A stretch of DNA of 64,000 nucleotides from Yamagishiella unicocca. Lineage: Eukaryota > Chlorophyta > Chlorophyceae > Chlamydomonadales > Volvocaceae. A program made the translations under genes and the position numbers. Location of the stretch: assembly GCA_003116995.1 (NCBI GenBank), contig BDSL01000091.1, positions 1 through 64,000 on the forward strand. The letters are read 5' to 3'. The stretch's first letter is position 1, and each line of letters starts with the position of its first letter. Under the pieces are notes generated by a model, which was not told the origin of the DNA, did no database searches, and was given only the letters and a program-made list of their open reading frames with translations. This document shows positions 22,901 through 32,824 of the stretch, one piece after another.

Positions 22901-23888
22901 GGTCATTACTTGCGATTTCATCACCCACTTGCCCTTGACCACGCGCGGCCACACTGCCATCTGCGTTTTCGTTGACAAGTTCTCCAAAATGGTGATCATT
23001 GTGCCCACAACGGACACTCTTACTACCTTGGGGTTCGCAGAAATGCTGCTGCAACATATCCTCTGCCGACATGGCACCCCTCGCATTCTGGTCACCGACC
23101 GAGATCCTCGTTTCACTGCGCAAGTGCTGGTAAACATCACTAAACGATTGCGGCTAAGACACGCATTATCAACATCTTACCATCCTCAAACGGACGGACA
23201 AACCGAGCGCGTTAACCGCGTTCTCGAAGAAGTACTGCGTAACTACGTAGGTCCTACTCAAAATGACTGGGATACATACCTTCCTATGGCAGAATTCGCT
23301 ATCAACAATAGCAAAGCGGATGCTACAGGCTTCACGCCCTTCTTCCTCGTCTACGGCCGCAACCCGCGAGTCCCGATGGACGCAGGAATACCTCTGCCTT
23401 CAAAATACCCAGCCGCTAACAAGCTTGCTGATGACTACACCGCTCGCATAAAGCAAGCCAAAGTACATCTTGAGGCTGCGCAAAAGCGTATGAAGGACCA
23501 AGCTGATAAAAAGCGACGCAACGTGTCCTTCATTGTCGGCGCTCTCGTTCTCCTCAGTACCAAAAATATCACCTTCAAATCGCCAGCAACGACGCAAAAG
23601 CTTCTGCCGCGATGGATCGGGCCATTCAAAGTGACCCAAAAGATCGGTGAAGTGGCATACCGCCTCGAACTGCCGAGCAGCTTACAGTTGCACAACGTAT
23701 TTCATGTATCCGTGCTGAAAACCTTTCAAGGAGGCAACACGACTACGCTCTCGCTGCCAACTGAGCTGCAAAATTTTGAGCCCCTGCGTTCAGCTCAAAT
23801 GCTCCACGCACACCGCAAACGTCGGTCCGGTCGCAAAACGCTGACTGATTACTTGGTTCGCTACCATAACTATGGTCAACGACTATAA
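19965..23888 (+). CDS. Pol polyprotein (protease-RT-RNase H-integrase), C-terminus truncated
   Basis: The frame is 1307 codons. The aspartic protease motif DTGAS is near residue 185. Reverse transcriptase spans about 400-640 with YLDD near 553. RNase H starts near 690 (SDASIYGTGAVL). Integrase has its HHCC zinc-binding part near 914-955 and catalytic Asp, Asp, Glu in CDFITHLP (982), TDRDPRF (1042) and NRVLEE (1085). A GPF-type module lies near 1218. The last residues, DYLVRYHNYG, look like the start of a chromodomain, but the frame then runs straight into the LTR and stops at 23886-23888. A downstream deletion has therefore removed most of the chromodomain and the polypurine tract. The frame is open back to 19908, directly after the gag TAG, so the true N-terminus could come by readthrough. 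Confidence 0.92.
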   Translation: MLEPPSLPEWPDKPVRVHRSIFLKLQKLSKRQFVFDATCNGTESLCPLSPLPCTSFLTHDVGNHHVWASPQYSEIPEFLKHYEACKSKAPDATSAVFLVPKRPDIQQLFTSRHWTLLREFDQGSHLFAVREANGGHSDLGPTPVPMQAWLNPCGVQASCSSLNSDDSSLILQMRIGGLRASALIDTGASHVLLSQAFVEKLGLRPTASHVTSCTLGDGANSVPLLGQITITCRVKDFRCELNALVIPRLLHGFDLILGSQWLSSHKAILDFNTGSCTVRRNGRSHKLLSTNKSLPPSMAALRAKTALDANAPTTPLISLKQFKRLQKKGNRCFTALIQSDLMAQLAATTATESAQPDPSLVNPTELNALLESYKDLFEPLNQLPPDREVGHTIPLIEGSQPPYSRPYRLSPVEQDELKRQIDDLLAKGFIEESKSPYGAPVLFTLKKDGSLRMVLDYRNLNKITVKNRYPLPNITDLLDKMSGATCFSSLDLQSGYHQIRISEQDVPLTSFVTPFGTYQYKVLCFGLTNAPATFQRTMNEMLRPFIGKFVVVYLDDIMVYSKTPEEHKRHLEMVLKTLKEREFKVRLDKCSFNQKEVTFLGHVVGRDGLKVDPRKVSTVQNWTTPSDISSLRGFLGLANYFRKFVQGYSSLVAPLTALTGLKRLPEWTQQHQTAFDGVKHALTNAPVLKLPDFEKPFQVISDASIYGTGAVLMQDEHPVAYTSKKFIPAEVNYTTEEQELLGVINALEEWRPYLETAQQSVTLITDHNPLIWFDQKKNLSRRQARWQEYLTRFHYAWLHRPGRLNVADPISRIHAPPVPQLATMAILCVDYALCLREPPPPPPGAPAIAMFTPGVEPLFANMPTLADRLKQASPAEPDPSWHTVSKHEGIYFKGNKIVVPDAPDVKNDIFYAYHDAPLAGHRGFARTLQTISERFWWPGLYSEVRKYVTSCADCQRNKSSTQKPAGLLQPLPVPTEPWEVITCDFITHLPLTTRGHTAICVFVDKFSKMVIIVPTTDTLTTLGFAEMLLQHILCRHGTPRILVTDRDPRFTAQVLVNITKRLRLRHALSTSYHPQTDGQTERVNRVLEEVLRNYVGPTQNDWDTYLPMAEFAINNSKADATGFTPFFLVYGRNPRVPMDAGIPLPSKYPAANKLADDYTARIKQAKVHLEAAQKRMKDQADKKRRNVSFIVGALVLLSTKNITFKSPATTQKLLPRWIGPFKVTQKIGEVAYRLELPSSLQLHNVFHVSVLKTFQGGNTTTLSLPTELQNFEPLRSAQMLHAHRKRRSGRKTLTDYLVRYHNYGQRL

Positions 23889-23984
23889 AAGGAAGTCCTC
23901 TTTGTGCCTGCTCGGTAGACATAACGTTGGGGGATCATCTCCTCCACAGGCCGTATTCTTAGTACGACACTCTTCTTCCTAACA
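23875..23984 (+). repeat. 3' LTR, 5'-truncated (110 of 183 bp)
   Basis: Identical to 17894-18003, including the TATAAAAG box and the CTAACA end. The 73 bp that should precede it (TGTAAGG...) are absent; pol coding sequence abuts directly. It is followed by the GTACG duplication at 23985-23989. Confidence 0.9.
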
Positions 23985-23989
23985 GTACG
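23985..23989. repeat. Target-site duplication, right (GTACG)
   Basis: GTACG follows the LTR end CTAACA directly and matches 17816-17820. Confidence 0.85.
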
Positions 23990-24288
23990 TGCGTCCGAGC
24001 GGCCGTATTACGATTTTGTATTCTGACTGCGCTGGAATGTCTTATGATTCAAGCCGCGAATCACAAGTCATACGGTAAGCTACGTGCAGATACTGCCTTG
24101 GTGTGCAACGTTCTACTGCGTTCTACTTACAGGCACGATCACTGTGCCACTTTCGCTGACCGTCCTTGCGGTGTTTGATCGTATTTGTTTTAATTCGGTT
24201 TCAACAGGACGCCGCGCGCCTTTACTGCCTGGGAAGCGGGCTACGGTGGCAACGCGAAAACCTGGATGACGACTATACATGGCGACAA
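23990..24288. repeat. Tandem unit copy A, right part
   Basis: This continues the unit interrupted at 17820, from TGCGTCCG onward. It contains GTAAGC...TTACAG-like splice signals (about 24075-24132) and GACGCCGCGCGCCTTTACTG, all shared with copy B. The unit may be a duplicated exon-intron module, but frames differ between copies by small indels, so I do not call a gene. Confidence 0.7.
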
Positions 24289-24615
24289 TGTACCCGACTT
24301 CGTTCTGGCTTACTACGTAGGTGTTCCAGACAGCAACAGACAGCAGTGCGTGTACGTGCGTCCGACCGTATTACTATTTTGTATTCTGACTGCGCTGGAA
24401 CGTCTTATGATTCAAGTCGCGAATCACAAGCCATGAGGTACGGTAAGCTACGTGCAGATACTGCTTTGTTCTGCAACGTACTACTTACAGGCACGCTCAC
24501 TGTGCCACTTTCGCTGACCGTCCTTGTGGGGTTTGTTCGTATTTTTCAACAGGACGCCGCGCGCCTTTACTGCGTGGGAAGCGGCTACGGTGGCAACGCC
24601 AAAACCTGGTATGAC
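24289..24615. repeat. Tandem unit copy B (uninterrupted)
   Basis: This is a directly adjacent second copy of the roughly 330-bp unit, about 90% alike by eye. It keeps the empty insertion site GTGTACGTGCGTCC at 24351-24364. GTAAGC (24441) and TACTTACAG (about 24489) could bound a roughly 50-bp intron. The product, if any, is unrecognised. Confidence 0.75.
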
Positions 24616-25878
24616 GACGGGATGGGTGGTAAGCGCGCGCATTGACAGCTTTGCACAGCACGTGATCAACCTCGAAGACGAAGCTTGGACGCTCTTGTCG
24701 GGACTCGGCTCTCGTATGTGCAGGTCGGAATCCATCTCCGAGTACGGTGGCCGGCTCCATGCGACAATGTCAGGCAGTCCGACCGTCCAGGAAAGCGAGC
24801 GTATTTACTAACTCCGTGAAGGGCTGTCGTCCGCAGGAAGAGGGACACATGTCGCCCCTCACCATACGACAGCCGGGGCAAGGGCACAGGCAAGCAAGTG
24901 CACCTTTCAAGGGCTTCACATAGGCGTGACATCTAGGGGTGGAGCGTAGCTTGCGCGTTATTTCTCACTGTTGGAGTATGGCCAGCTGGAGGGGGTTGCC
25001 ACAGCAGCCATGCTCAGTGTCGTGACACAGTGCGTGATCGACACAGTGTAGTCACTTAGCTGTAGCCACTGTTCGAAGTGCATCAACGTGCAGTGTCTAA
25101 GCGTGTCCGTTAAGGAGGGAGTACACACACTGAGTACGGCGAGTGCATGTGCTGGCACTGTGTCACGTGACACAATACGTGATGGACACAGAGCTGGCAC
25201 GTCCGATAGCAGCGGCGTCTCGATACAGCTCGGTTGGCAGTACGACAGGGTGATCATGTACGATAGTCACGGTTGTAAGCCGCTCGGCGCTGCTCTACCA
25301 GCCGGGAAAGACGATTTCCACCATCTCGAGCATTACCTTTTCAGTGCGACCAGCTGGCCGCTAGTCGTGAGCCTGTTGCCTGCATACGAGGATCGCCGTT
25401 GCCAGGAGTGTGTCGCGGCATCAGGTATGCCCCCGGTTCATGGCTGCTGCTGTTTTGCCTCTGGACTGTTGACTGGTCGGTGTCATGATGGTTTGCCATT
25501 GGTGCGGTGCGGCCGGGTTTCTGTCTCTTTCGTCACTTTCAGTGTCCGGTGATGTGCCCGATGGTTCTGCCTTTTGGTATGCATGTAACACGTACTACTA
25601 CCTAACCTAGCTGATGAGCAAAACCCCGCAGACGGGCTCAGTCATCAGCAGAAGCGGCCAGCTGCGCGCGAGCGTACGGCACCAGGCGGCGGGGGCCCCC
25701 AGATGGGCAAGGCACCCCCGGCTGGCGCGAAACAGCCCCATTTACCCCCCCTACGGACCGACGCGGGTCTGGCGGTCCGCACTGGCAAAGGACGGAGTCC
25801 GTTGCCGCCCTTCGTCCCTGCCTTGCCGCCCGTCGTTCATTCATCCTGCCCCGCGTACGAGCTAATGCGCACGCCCAT
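24616..25878. other. Region between the tandem repeat and the SepSecS gene
   Basis: A plus-strand frame at 25088-25552 encodes non-repetitive, protein-like sequence (VIMYDSHGCKPLGAALP, ATSWPLVVSLLPAYED) and reaches a plausible donor (CATCAG|GTATGC) near 25424. It could be an exon of a gene that also includes the tandem units upstream, but no family is recognised. The last 250 bp are presumed 3' flank of SepSecS, transcribed leftward. Confidence 0.3.
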
Positions 25879-28800
25879 TTACAAATGTAGAGCTCCGACA
25901 CCGCCGCCACCATCGCCGCGCCCCGCCGGCTGGTCAGCGGTGGCGCTTCCGTCCCCGCCCCCGGGGCTGCCGCTTCCGGCCCCAACGGCGGTGTCAACCA
26001 GGGCCGGTTCGCCGGCTCCTCGCTTGCCCGCACCGCCCGCTTCGTCCGTACCGGCGCCGCCGTCAGGTACGGCAGCGGCAGCGGCAGCGGCAGCGGCAGC
26101 GGCGCCGCGCCGGCACTTCTTGCGGAACTCCGCAAAACAGCGATCCAGCCGTACGACAAGCTCGTCCACATCAGCACGGGTCGTACCCAGGGCGGCGGCC
26201 GCCGTCATGTAGGTGCTGGGGTACGGCACGTCCGTGTGGGAGCCGTAATTCAAGAACGCCACGCCCCCCACGGTCTGCGTCTTGCCCGGCGCCACCACAC
26301 GCGTCCCCGAAACACACCTGCACGCGCGGTTGGCAGTTGGTGGGCGCCGCAACGCGTCAACCACCCGACCGCTCGCTGCTCGTGGGTGCCTCGAGTGGCG
26401 TGTGCCCACGCGCGCTAGGAGGCGGGCAGGACGTGATCACTGGTACGCTGGGACCGCAGGAGGATGGAGCACTCAGCGCCGTGCCCGGTGGCGGCCGAGG
26501 GATCCCCCACCCTCCCCCGGCGCCCAGGGTTTTCCTTTCGTACACGGGGGTTTCCTTGCAACCCCCGGCACCCACCGCTACCGCAGACCCACCGCCGGGC
26601 GCCTTTCCGTCACTCCCCCGCCCCTCCCCCAACTAGACCCACGGGTGCCGACCCGCGGGTCTTCCCCTCATATCCCCCACCTGGACCACAGCATAGCGCC
26701 GAAGAACGTCACATCGGGGAGCGGCCTCCGCTCCGCCCCCGCCGCCAGCCGCGGCAGCCCCTCCGCTCCAGTATCATCAACGGTGGCGGCGGTGTCGCCG
26801 TCGTCGGCCGCCGCTGCCTGGTCGTTCGCCTTCGCGCCATCCGCTGCGGCTGCCACCAGCGAGTCCAGAGAGAGCGCCATGCTGATGGGGTTGGAGATCG
26901 TGTGCAGCAGCTTCTCACCCTGGCGGGCCGCCACCTCCTGCAGCCGTACCCGAAGGTACGGCACCAGCTCCTCCCGCTGCGCCAGGACCTGCGGAGGCCG
27001 TACGCGGAGCGCACGTGGGGCGGGGTGAGTGGCGAGAAGACCCCCCGGCGGGGGGAGGGGTAGAGAGTAAACCGATCAGTGAATCGACGGAGGAGGAAAA
27101 GGGTGTGTGGGTGATGGGCCCCCCGCTTCAGTGACGCGCCCGGTCGTCTCACCCGCCGCCAGCCGTCGGCGCCCCAGTGCAGCAACGTCATACACAGATC
27201 CAGATGCGCCGCCACACTGGCCCTGCCCGGGTACGTCCCGTTCACGGCCGCCACCAGCGCCGGCCGCGCCGCCGGCGCCGCCACCAGCGCGCCGCCGACG
27301 GGCACCATGAAGTTCTTGTCCGTGCTCTGCACAATGGCGTCCACGCGGCCCTTGCTCCACGCCGCCGCCACCGTACGACAGGTCTCTCGGCTCTGCACGC
27401 CGTACGCGTTGTTGATCACGTGGGGCACGCCGGCGGCGGCGCACAGCCGAGCCACGGCGACGACGTCGTCGGGGGCTCGCGGCGCGAAGCAGCTGGCGGT
27501 GGTGACAACGGCGGCGACGCGGTCGGACCCCAGCGACGCCAGTGCGTCGGAGAGGGCCTGTGGCGCGGGCGATCGGCGGTTGGTGGTTTCACGGTAGCGG
27601 TTAACGGTTTTTTGGAGGTAATGGCGACGGGCGATGGCCCGCGGCTGTATTTAACGGTAGCGTATTGGTGGTTAGAATGCGGTAGTTGGGTTGGCATGTG
27701 ATGATCCCGTATCTTGCGGAGACCAGGGGCTCGGATGGCACGTACGGCAGGGCAAGGCAGGGCAGGGCAGGGTATTTTTGGTTTTAGGCCCTAACACCCT
27801 AGAACCTTACTGCCCTAACATCTAAGACCTTACTGCCCTAACACCCGGGACCTTACTGCCCTAACACCCGGGACCTTACTGCCCTAACACCCGGGACCCT
27901 GCTGCACGCTCCGCTCCGTGACGCGCCTGCACGCCCTGTCCTGCCGCGGGCCACACTCCTCGAACCCACCCCCACGTCCGTCACCAGCTCGTCACCCAGC
28001 TGGCGCAGCGGCACCACGTGCGGGCGCAGCCCCGCCGCCGTGACCGCCTTGAGGCAGGTCTTCTGATCCACACGGCTCCACACCACGATGTCCGCCCCCG
28101 CCGGCCGCTGAGGTCGCAGCGCCAGCAGCACCAGCGTCAGCGCCATGCCGGTGGCCAGCGGCAGCACGCTCACAGGGCCCACGCCGGTGAGGCCTGGCGA
28201 CCCGTGGGTCGGGGTCGGGGTTGGAGGCGGCGGTGGGCGGCGTTGCGTGGGTTTCGAGGAAGACCCGTGGATGCGTGGATGGGGGTGGCGGTGTGGTATG
28301 CGCGGGTGGGTGGTACGGCGGTGGGTAGAGGTGCCAAGGGGGGCTAGTGGAAGTTGGTTAAAAACACGCTGACGTGTCAGGCCGTGCGTGCAATCCCTCT
28401 CCGCCTCGTACCTCCCACGCACTCAGGCTAACCACTACCATCCAACCACCCCAACCACCACGCACTCAGGCTAACCACGATCCAACCACCCACCTGCGAT
28501 CCGCAGCGCGTCCGCCGCCAGCTGCGCCGTGATGGCCGCTAGCAGCGAGGAGCCCGCGGCCTTGGGTTGCTCCGCCGCCACGTCACCCGACCGGCCGATG
28601 CCGTGGGCCAGGCCGTAGTGGCGGCGGGCCACAAGCGGACAAGCCACGCGGCCCTCCCGCTCACCCACCCCCACGTTGTCCAGGAAGTTGTTCGAGTCCA
28701 TCGCGGAGCAGTCCTGGGGGATGGGGGGGATGAAGGGCACGTGTTGTGGGAGGGGGTATGAGAGGTGACCCGTGGGTCTGCACCGTAAAGTGCGTGCGTG

Positions 28801-29810
28801 TGGGAGGGCGGGGCGGGGCGGGTCGCATGGAAAACCCGTGTACGGAGGAAGGACCCTTGGGGACAGACGTTTGGAGATGGAGGAGGGGTGGCGCGAAAGG
28901 CGATTGGCACGACAAAGGAGAACTAGAACCGGGAGGAGCGTTTGGGAGCCGCGTGGAGGGAGGTGGGGCAGCGAGGAGACGGGTGTTTCGACACGTAGTG
29001 ACGATAGGAGGACGACAAGAGGAGGAGGAGCAACCGGTGGGCGACCTTACTAGGGAATGAAGGCCGGGGTCTGTGTGTTTGAAGGGTGGACCGCGGGGGG
29101 CGGAGGCACGGGGAGGAAACAACCGCGGGGGGCGGAGGCACGGGGAGGAAACAACCGCGGGGGGCGGAGGCACGGGGAGGAAACAACCGCGGGGGGCGGA
29201 GGCACGGGGAGGAAACAACCGCGGGGGGCGGAGGCACGGGGAGGAAACAACCGCGGGGGGCGGAGGCACGGGGAGGAAACAACCGCGGGGGGCGGAGGCA
29301 CGGGGAGGAAACAACCGCGGGGGGCGGAGGCACGGGGGGGAAACAACCGCGGGGGGCGGAGGCACGGGGAGGAAACAACCGCGCGATGAGTGGGTGCGCT
29401 TTTACAGGCAGTAGTCAGAACCCAGCCGCACGAGGAGCCCACCCACACGATAGCCAACGGAGCGCCACGGAGGATAACAGAGCCACGGTGTTCCTCGTTC
29501 AGGAGACCCCGGCCGGCACTCCCGCAGGCCACTCGTAATAAAACCCACACACAGACGCACACCGGACCGCCTTCCGTTTTGTTGATTCTTCGTGGCATCC
29601 AGCGGCTAGGCGGTAAGAGAACGCTCAGCGGCCCACCCTCACCCGAATGAGCATCTCGATGGTGGCCTCGTCCCAGCCCTTGTCGGGCAGTCGGCGGCTT
29701 GACAGCAGCGCCTTGACTAGCCGCTGCCGCCGGGCCAGCGCCTGCTCGCCCTGGCGGATGTACGACAGGGACACCAGCCCCGCCGCCAGGGCACAGTTGT
29801 CCGGGTTCAT
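25879..29810 (-). CDS. SEPSECS: O-phosphoseryl-tRNA(Sec) selenium transferase (SepSecS)
   Basis: PLP enzyme that converts O-phosphoseryl-tRNA(Sec) to selenocysteinyl-tRNA(Sec) using selenophosphate, the last step of selenocysteine synthesis in eukaryotes. Exons: 29810-29643, 28713-28494, 28193-27970, 27557-27153, 26988-26681, 26317-25879; all phases agree, giving about 587 aa. Family motifs in order: SYIRQGEQA and [10 protein letters not shown] (N-terminus), [64 protein letters not shown], then [13 protein letters not shown] with the PLP lysine near residue 285, [16 protein letters not shown] and LDRCF. It is longer than the roughly 500-aa animal enzyme because of an Ala/Asp-rich insert in exon 5 and a poly-Ala then Gly-rich C-terminal tail. 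It predicts that this organism makes selenoproteins. The stop TAA overlaps a TGTAA, the usual algal polyadenylation signal. Confidence 0.93.
27775..27905. repeat. Tandem repeat in SepSecS intron 3
   Basis: Four to five copies of a 26-bp unit containing CTGCCCTAACACCCGGGACC and its variants. The CCCTAA core is telomere-like, but the unit is not a telomere repeat. Confidence 0.75.
29091..29382. repeat. 32-bp minisatellite, nine copies, SepSecS intron 1
   Basis: Nine head-to-tail copies of a 32-bp unit with core GGAGGCACGGGGAGGAAACA. All but one are identical, the exception having one base changed. Since 32 is not a multiple of 3 and the unit lacks stops, every frame stays open and produces long spurious ORFs on both strands. 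Confidence 0.95.
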
Positions 29811-30148
29811 GGCGCCGGCTGTGCGGGAGCCAGAGTGTCAGGCCTGGCCTGCCGCGCTCTGGAAAACCTGGGGCGGGCGGGCTGGGGCGTGAGGAGGTGG
29901 AGGAGCTACGGGTCTGCCTGCGGCTGTAGCTGTTTCTGCTGCTGTAGCTGTAGCTGCTGCCGTAGCTGTAGCCGTGCGCTGTGGGGCTCACGTCGCTGGC
30001 TGTGCTGCTGCTGGGGCTGCTCGCCTGGACTTCGCTGTGGTTGACGCCGTTGCCCTCCTCGCCTCCTCCTCCTCGCCTCCTCCTCGCCTCCCTCCCGTTG
30101 CCCTCCTGCCTCTGATCCTCCTCCTCCTCCTGGGCTCGTCCCCGCCCG

Positions 30149-30706
30149 TCAAGCGCTGCTGGGGCCTCCCTGGAGCACCCAGTGCAGCAGGCGCGGCACC
30201 ACACGCCGCGAAAAGTAGGGCGCAAACGCCCAGGCGGCCTGGGGGCGCGACAGACGAGTTGGAGCAGCGGCAGTCAGCCGCCATACATGCACCTCAGTAA
30301 GGGCCGCACCCAAATGGATCCATGCATCAGCGCCCAGACGCTTCCCTCCACCTTTAGGCGCAAAGTTCGGCGCCGCTGTTGCTGTTGCTGCTGACGTGGC
30401 AGTCTCGGGCCGCCGCTGCATGGCCAGGGTTGGGTCGTCCCCGGCCCCACCGCACCCCTTGTCGTGCCTGAAACACCCACACGTGGATCCACCTACCCCG
30501 GCAAGCAGCACACACGCGGCGATGACCGGAAGCGTATCGGAGGGAACCGACCCGAGCAGCAGCTCCTGGCAAACTGCGCGATCGAAAGTGTGGTGCACGC
30601 GGCTTCCTAAGTATAATTGTCGACGCCAGGGTAGGTGGTCGGAGATGTGGGACTGGCAGGCGAGTGGTGGGCGAGAGGAATTGTGGATTTGAAATCGTGT
30701 GCGCAT
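30149..30706 (-). CDS. Hypothetical protein, 185 codons
   Basis: One continuous minus-strand frame from ATG 30706 to TGA 30149, ending 338 bp upstream of the SepSecS start on the same strand. Parts look like folded protein (VCQELLLGSVPSDTLPVIAA, AAWAFAPYFSRRVVPRLL), joined by an Ala/Thr-rich stretch. Two internal segments have GT...AG ends (near 30496-30468 and 30298-30240), so it may instead be the last exons of a split gene whose 5' part I cannot find. No family is recognised. Confidence 0.4.
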   Translation of the reverse strand: MRTRFQIHNSSRPPLACQSHISDHLPWRRQLYLGSRVHHTFDRAVCQELLLGSVPSDTLPVIAACVLLAGVGGSTCGCFRHDKGCGGAGDDPTLAMQRRPETATSAATATAAPNFAPKGGGKRLGADAWIHLGAALTEVHVWRLTAAAPTRLSRPQAAWAFAPYFSRRVVPRLLHWVLQGGPSSA

Positions 30707-30835
30707 GCGTTAGTCAGTCTCATCCTCACCCCAACCCTGAAGGGGTACAGCGGCGGTACCTTCCTTGGCACTGCCTCCGTCCGCCTCCCGAGCCTGCCCC
30801 ACGCTCTGTATAATGTATCGGAGTTGCCTTCTGAT

Positions 30836-32395
30836 GATGCGCACCTATATTGTAGACGAGCACTTTCGGGCCAGCGTGTGGCCCGTCACGATGGACGAAG
30901 CGACCGACAGCCCGCAGCTCTACGACTGCGTCCGCGAGGCCCTGCGAACAGGAATGCAATGTTACGCCTTGCTAGGGTATCAGGTACTAGCATATGCCGT
31001 TTACCTGCGGGCGGCCACGAGCGTCGGTCTGGAAGGTGAGCTTCTCGGTATCAAGTAAACGCCTGTGACTCAATTTGTTAATAAACTGCACAAAGGATAA
31101 AGTTGCATGCGCACAATACGGCTTGCCTGGAGTGTACAGCGCTCGCTCCGATCAAGCGCAGTTGGATCGTCGCCGGCGTCTGGCCAACAGAACAAGATAA
31201 CGATATAAATACTCAAAGCGCTGCACAATAAATTAGCTCGCACTTACAGTTGCTGGATAGGATACACGGACCTCGTATGATGACTGTGCGCGCAGGCCAG
31301 CCAACGCAAACCTGGACGTTCTCGCATACGTTGGCCACAGCTACTTGTGCGTCGAGCCAAATTCAACGTAAAATTACGTACCTTTGTATGCTGCCGTCCA
31401 AGCTCGTAGCCTGGGCGTCGAGGGGCGTGTTGGCGCGCAATTCTACGGGCGCGCTAGCATTACAGATTTGAAAGTGAAGGAGGAGGGTGGCGGCCAAAAC
31501 CGCACTCCAACAAGCAAGGAGGATCATGCTAGCCGTCGATTATCCAGCCATCGTAAGGAACCACTTTAGGGTGTGCCCTAAACGGGCCGTACATGAGTCG
31601 CTTTGGAGGCGCAACGCAGTGCAGGATATACGTCGGATCTCTTCATGTTGCATATCTGGGGACCGAGCACGCGCGATGGGCCAGTGTCCTCTTTAGTTCG
31701 CAGCATCAACCGCCGTACCTGGATCTGCGCCAGCTTGGAACCATCCGACAGGAGAAGCACAAGTACGCCCATGTGCGAGGGGAGGGCGGGCAAGGGTTGC
31801 GGTGCTGCTGCCCTGGCTTCCATTGGCGCCTTATTCCACGGCGTACTAATGCTGGCGTACGTGCATGCATGATGCCTCTAAAACGTTAAGCGATCTTTCT
31901 TCCGTATGCAGGACGTCTGTGTTTGACAGAGTAGCCGGGGATGCCAGCACCTACCACCGGCAGCTAGCTGCGTCGCTAGGTTCGTTGGCCATTGGTGGCC
32001 CCCTTTGCCTAGCCTAGTAATAACCCGACACTGCATGTGCGGCTCTACCAGGAGGCACCTGCACATCTGGATGCAAGCCGCAAGACCCTCACTCGCAACC
32101 TCGTTCGCACGCGCCCTCGTGAGTCGCCTACTGGACGGGAACCGAACGTTAATGAGGCAAGCGTATGCGTTTTGCCCTTACTCGTCACAAATGTGCCCTG
32201 CACACCAGACACGCAGCCCTCCCTGCAGCTGCCCCTCCCCACCGGCTGACGCCGCTGCTACACTGCCAGGGAGCTGATTGGGGACGGGGCCCACGTGGGC
32301 AACGCCGAGCTGCTGCCTGGTTTCGCTCTAGTGACGCACAATCCCAGCCACGGAGCTGCGGTGCCACTTTTGCGCCATTAACGGTTTGTATTGGG
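30836..32395 (+). other. Cluster of exon-like frames, unrecognised
   Basis: Several short plus-strand stretches have GC-ending codon use and protein-like composition: DEHFRASVWPVTMDEATDSP (about 30856-30960), LDVLAYVGHSYLCVEP (about 31303-31355), ARSLGVEGRVGAQFYGRA (about 31395-31460), FDRVAGDASTYHRQLAASLG (about 31920-31985), and GNAELLPGFALVTHNP (about 32300-32350). They may be exons of one gene, or pieces of a repeat, because 31050-31185 is shared with 543-678. I could not link them by splice phase and recognise no family. Confidence 0.3.
31050..31185. repeat. Dispersed repeat, copy 2 (partner at 543-678)
   Basis: Same orientation as copy 1, starting ATCAAGTAAACGCC. Differences are scattered single bases and 1-bp indels. 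It follows directly on an open frame that ends with Ile-Lys-stop. Confidence 0.8.
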
Positions 32396-32824
32396 GCGGC
32401 ATAACAGCGGCTCCCACTCTTCCGGTCGCCCATCATATGGCATGTAGTATGCCACATCGATGGTTGCGTTGCTCGCTCCAGCGTGTTATCCCACCCGCCC
32501 GCACTGCTGCTGGCAAGGTAGCCGTCTTGCGCGCGTCGAGGCAACGGATCCGCCAGAGAGTGAGGACAGAGTCCTCAAACCCCGTCTGCCGTCCGCGAAG
32601 TCAGATCCCACCTGCGTTCCCTAACCCTGCCGATCCCTTACAGCGCCTCAATTTCACGCACGCGTTGGCAAGGAACCCCATTCAGAGTGTCCAGATCCGT
32701 CACAGCAGCAAATTTGCGATCGATGTTGAAGATCCCAAGCAGCCCAAGCAGCATCGGCATGTACGACGGAACCGGGTTTGCGCCTGCCTTCAAGCCTTGG
32801 CCAAGGCCAGGGAGTACGAGGGAG

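Larger units (their letters stand above)
17821..23984 (+). mobile_element. Ty3/gypsy-type LTR retrotransposon, chromovirus-like, 3'-damaged
   Basis: Order: LTR, PBS, gag, pol (protease, reverse transcriptase, RNase H, integrase), LTR. Integrase after RNase H, plus a partial chromodomain, places it in Ty3/gypsy, chromovirus-like. The shared LTR portion is 100% identical over 110 bp, so the insertion is young. The end of pol, any polypurine tract and the first 73 bp of the 3' LTR are missing. Because the 5' LTR still has a full U3, which is copied from the 3' end of the RNA, the deletion probably happened after integration. The element has its own codon use, less GC-ending than the host exons around it. 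Confidence 0.93.

Noticed and set aside
28661..30225. 234-, 151- and 391-codon minus-strand frames with [11 protein letters not shown] repeats, and the plus-strand Gly/Arg frames opposite them
   Set aside because: They are readings of the 32-bp minisatellite in SepSecS intron 1.
30726..30959. Minus-strand 77-codon frame as the 5' part of the 30149-30706 ORF
   Set aside because: The opposite strand is the more protein-like reading there, and no phase-correct splice joins it to 30706.
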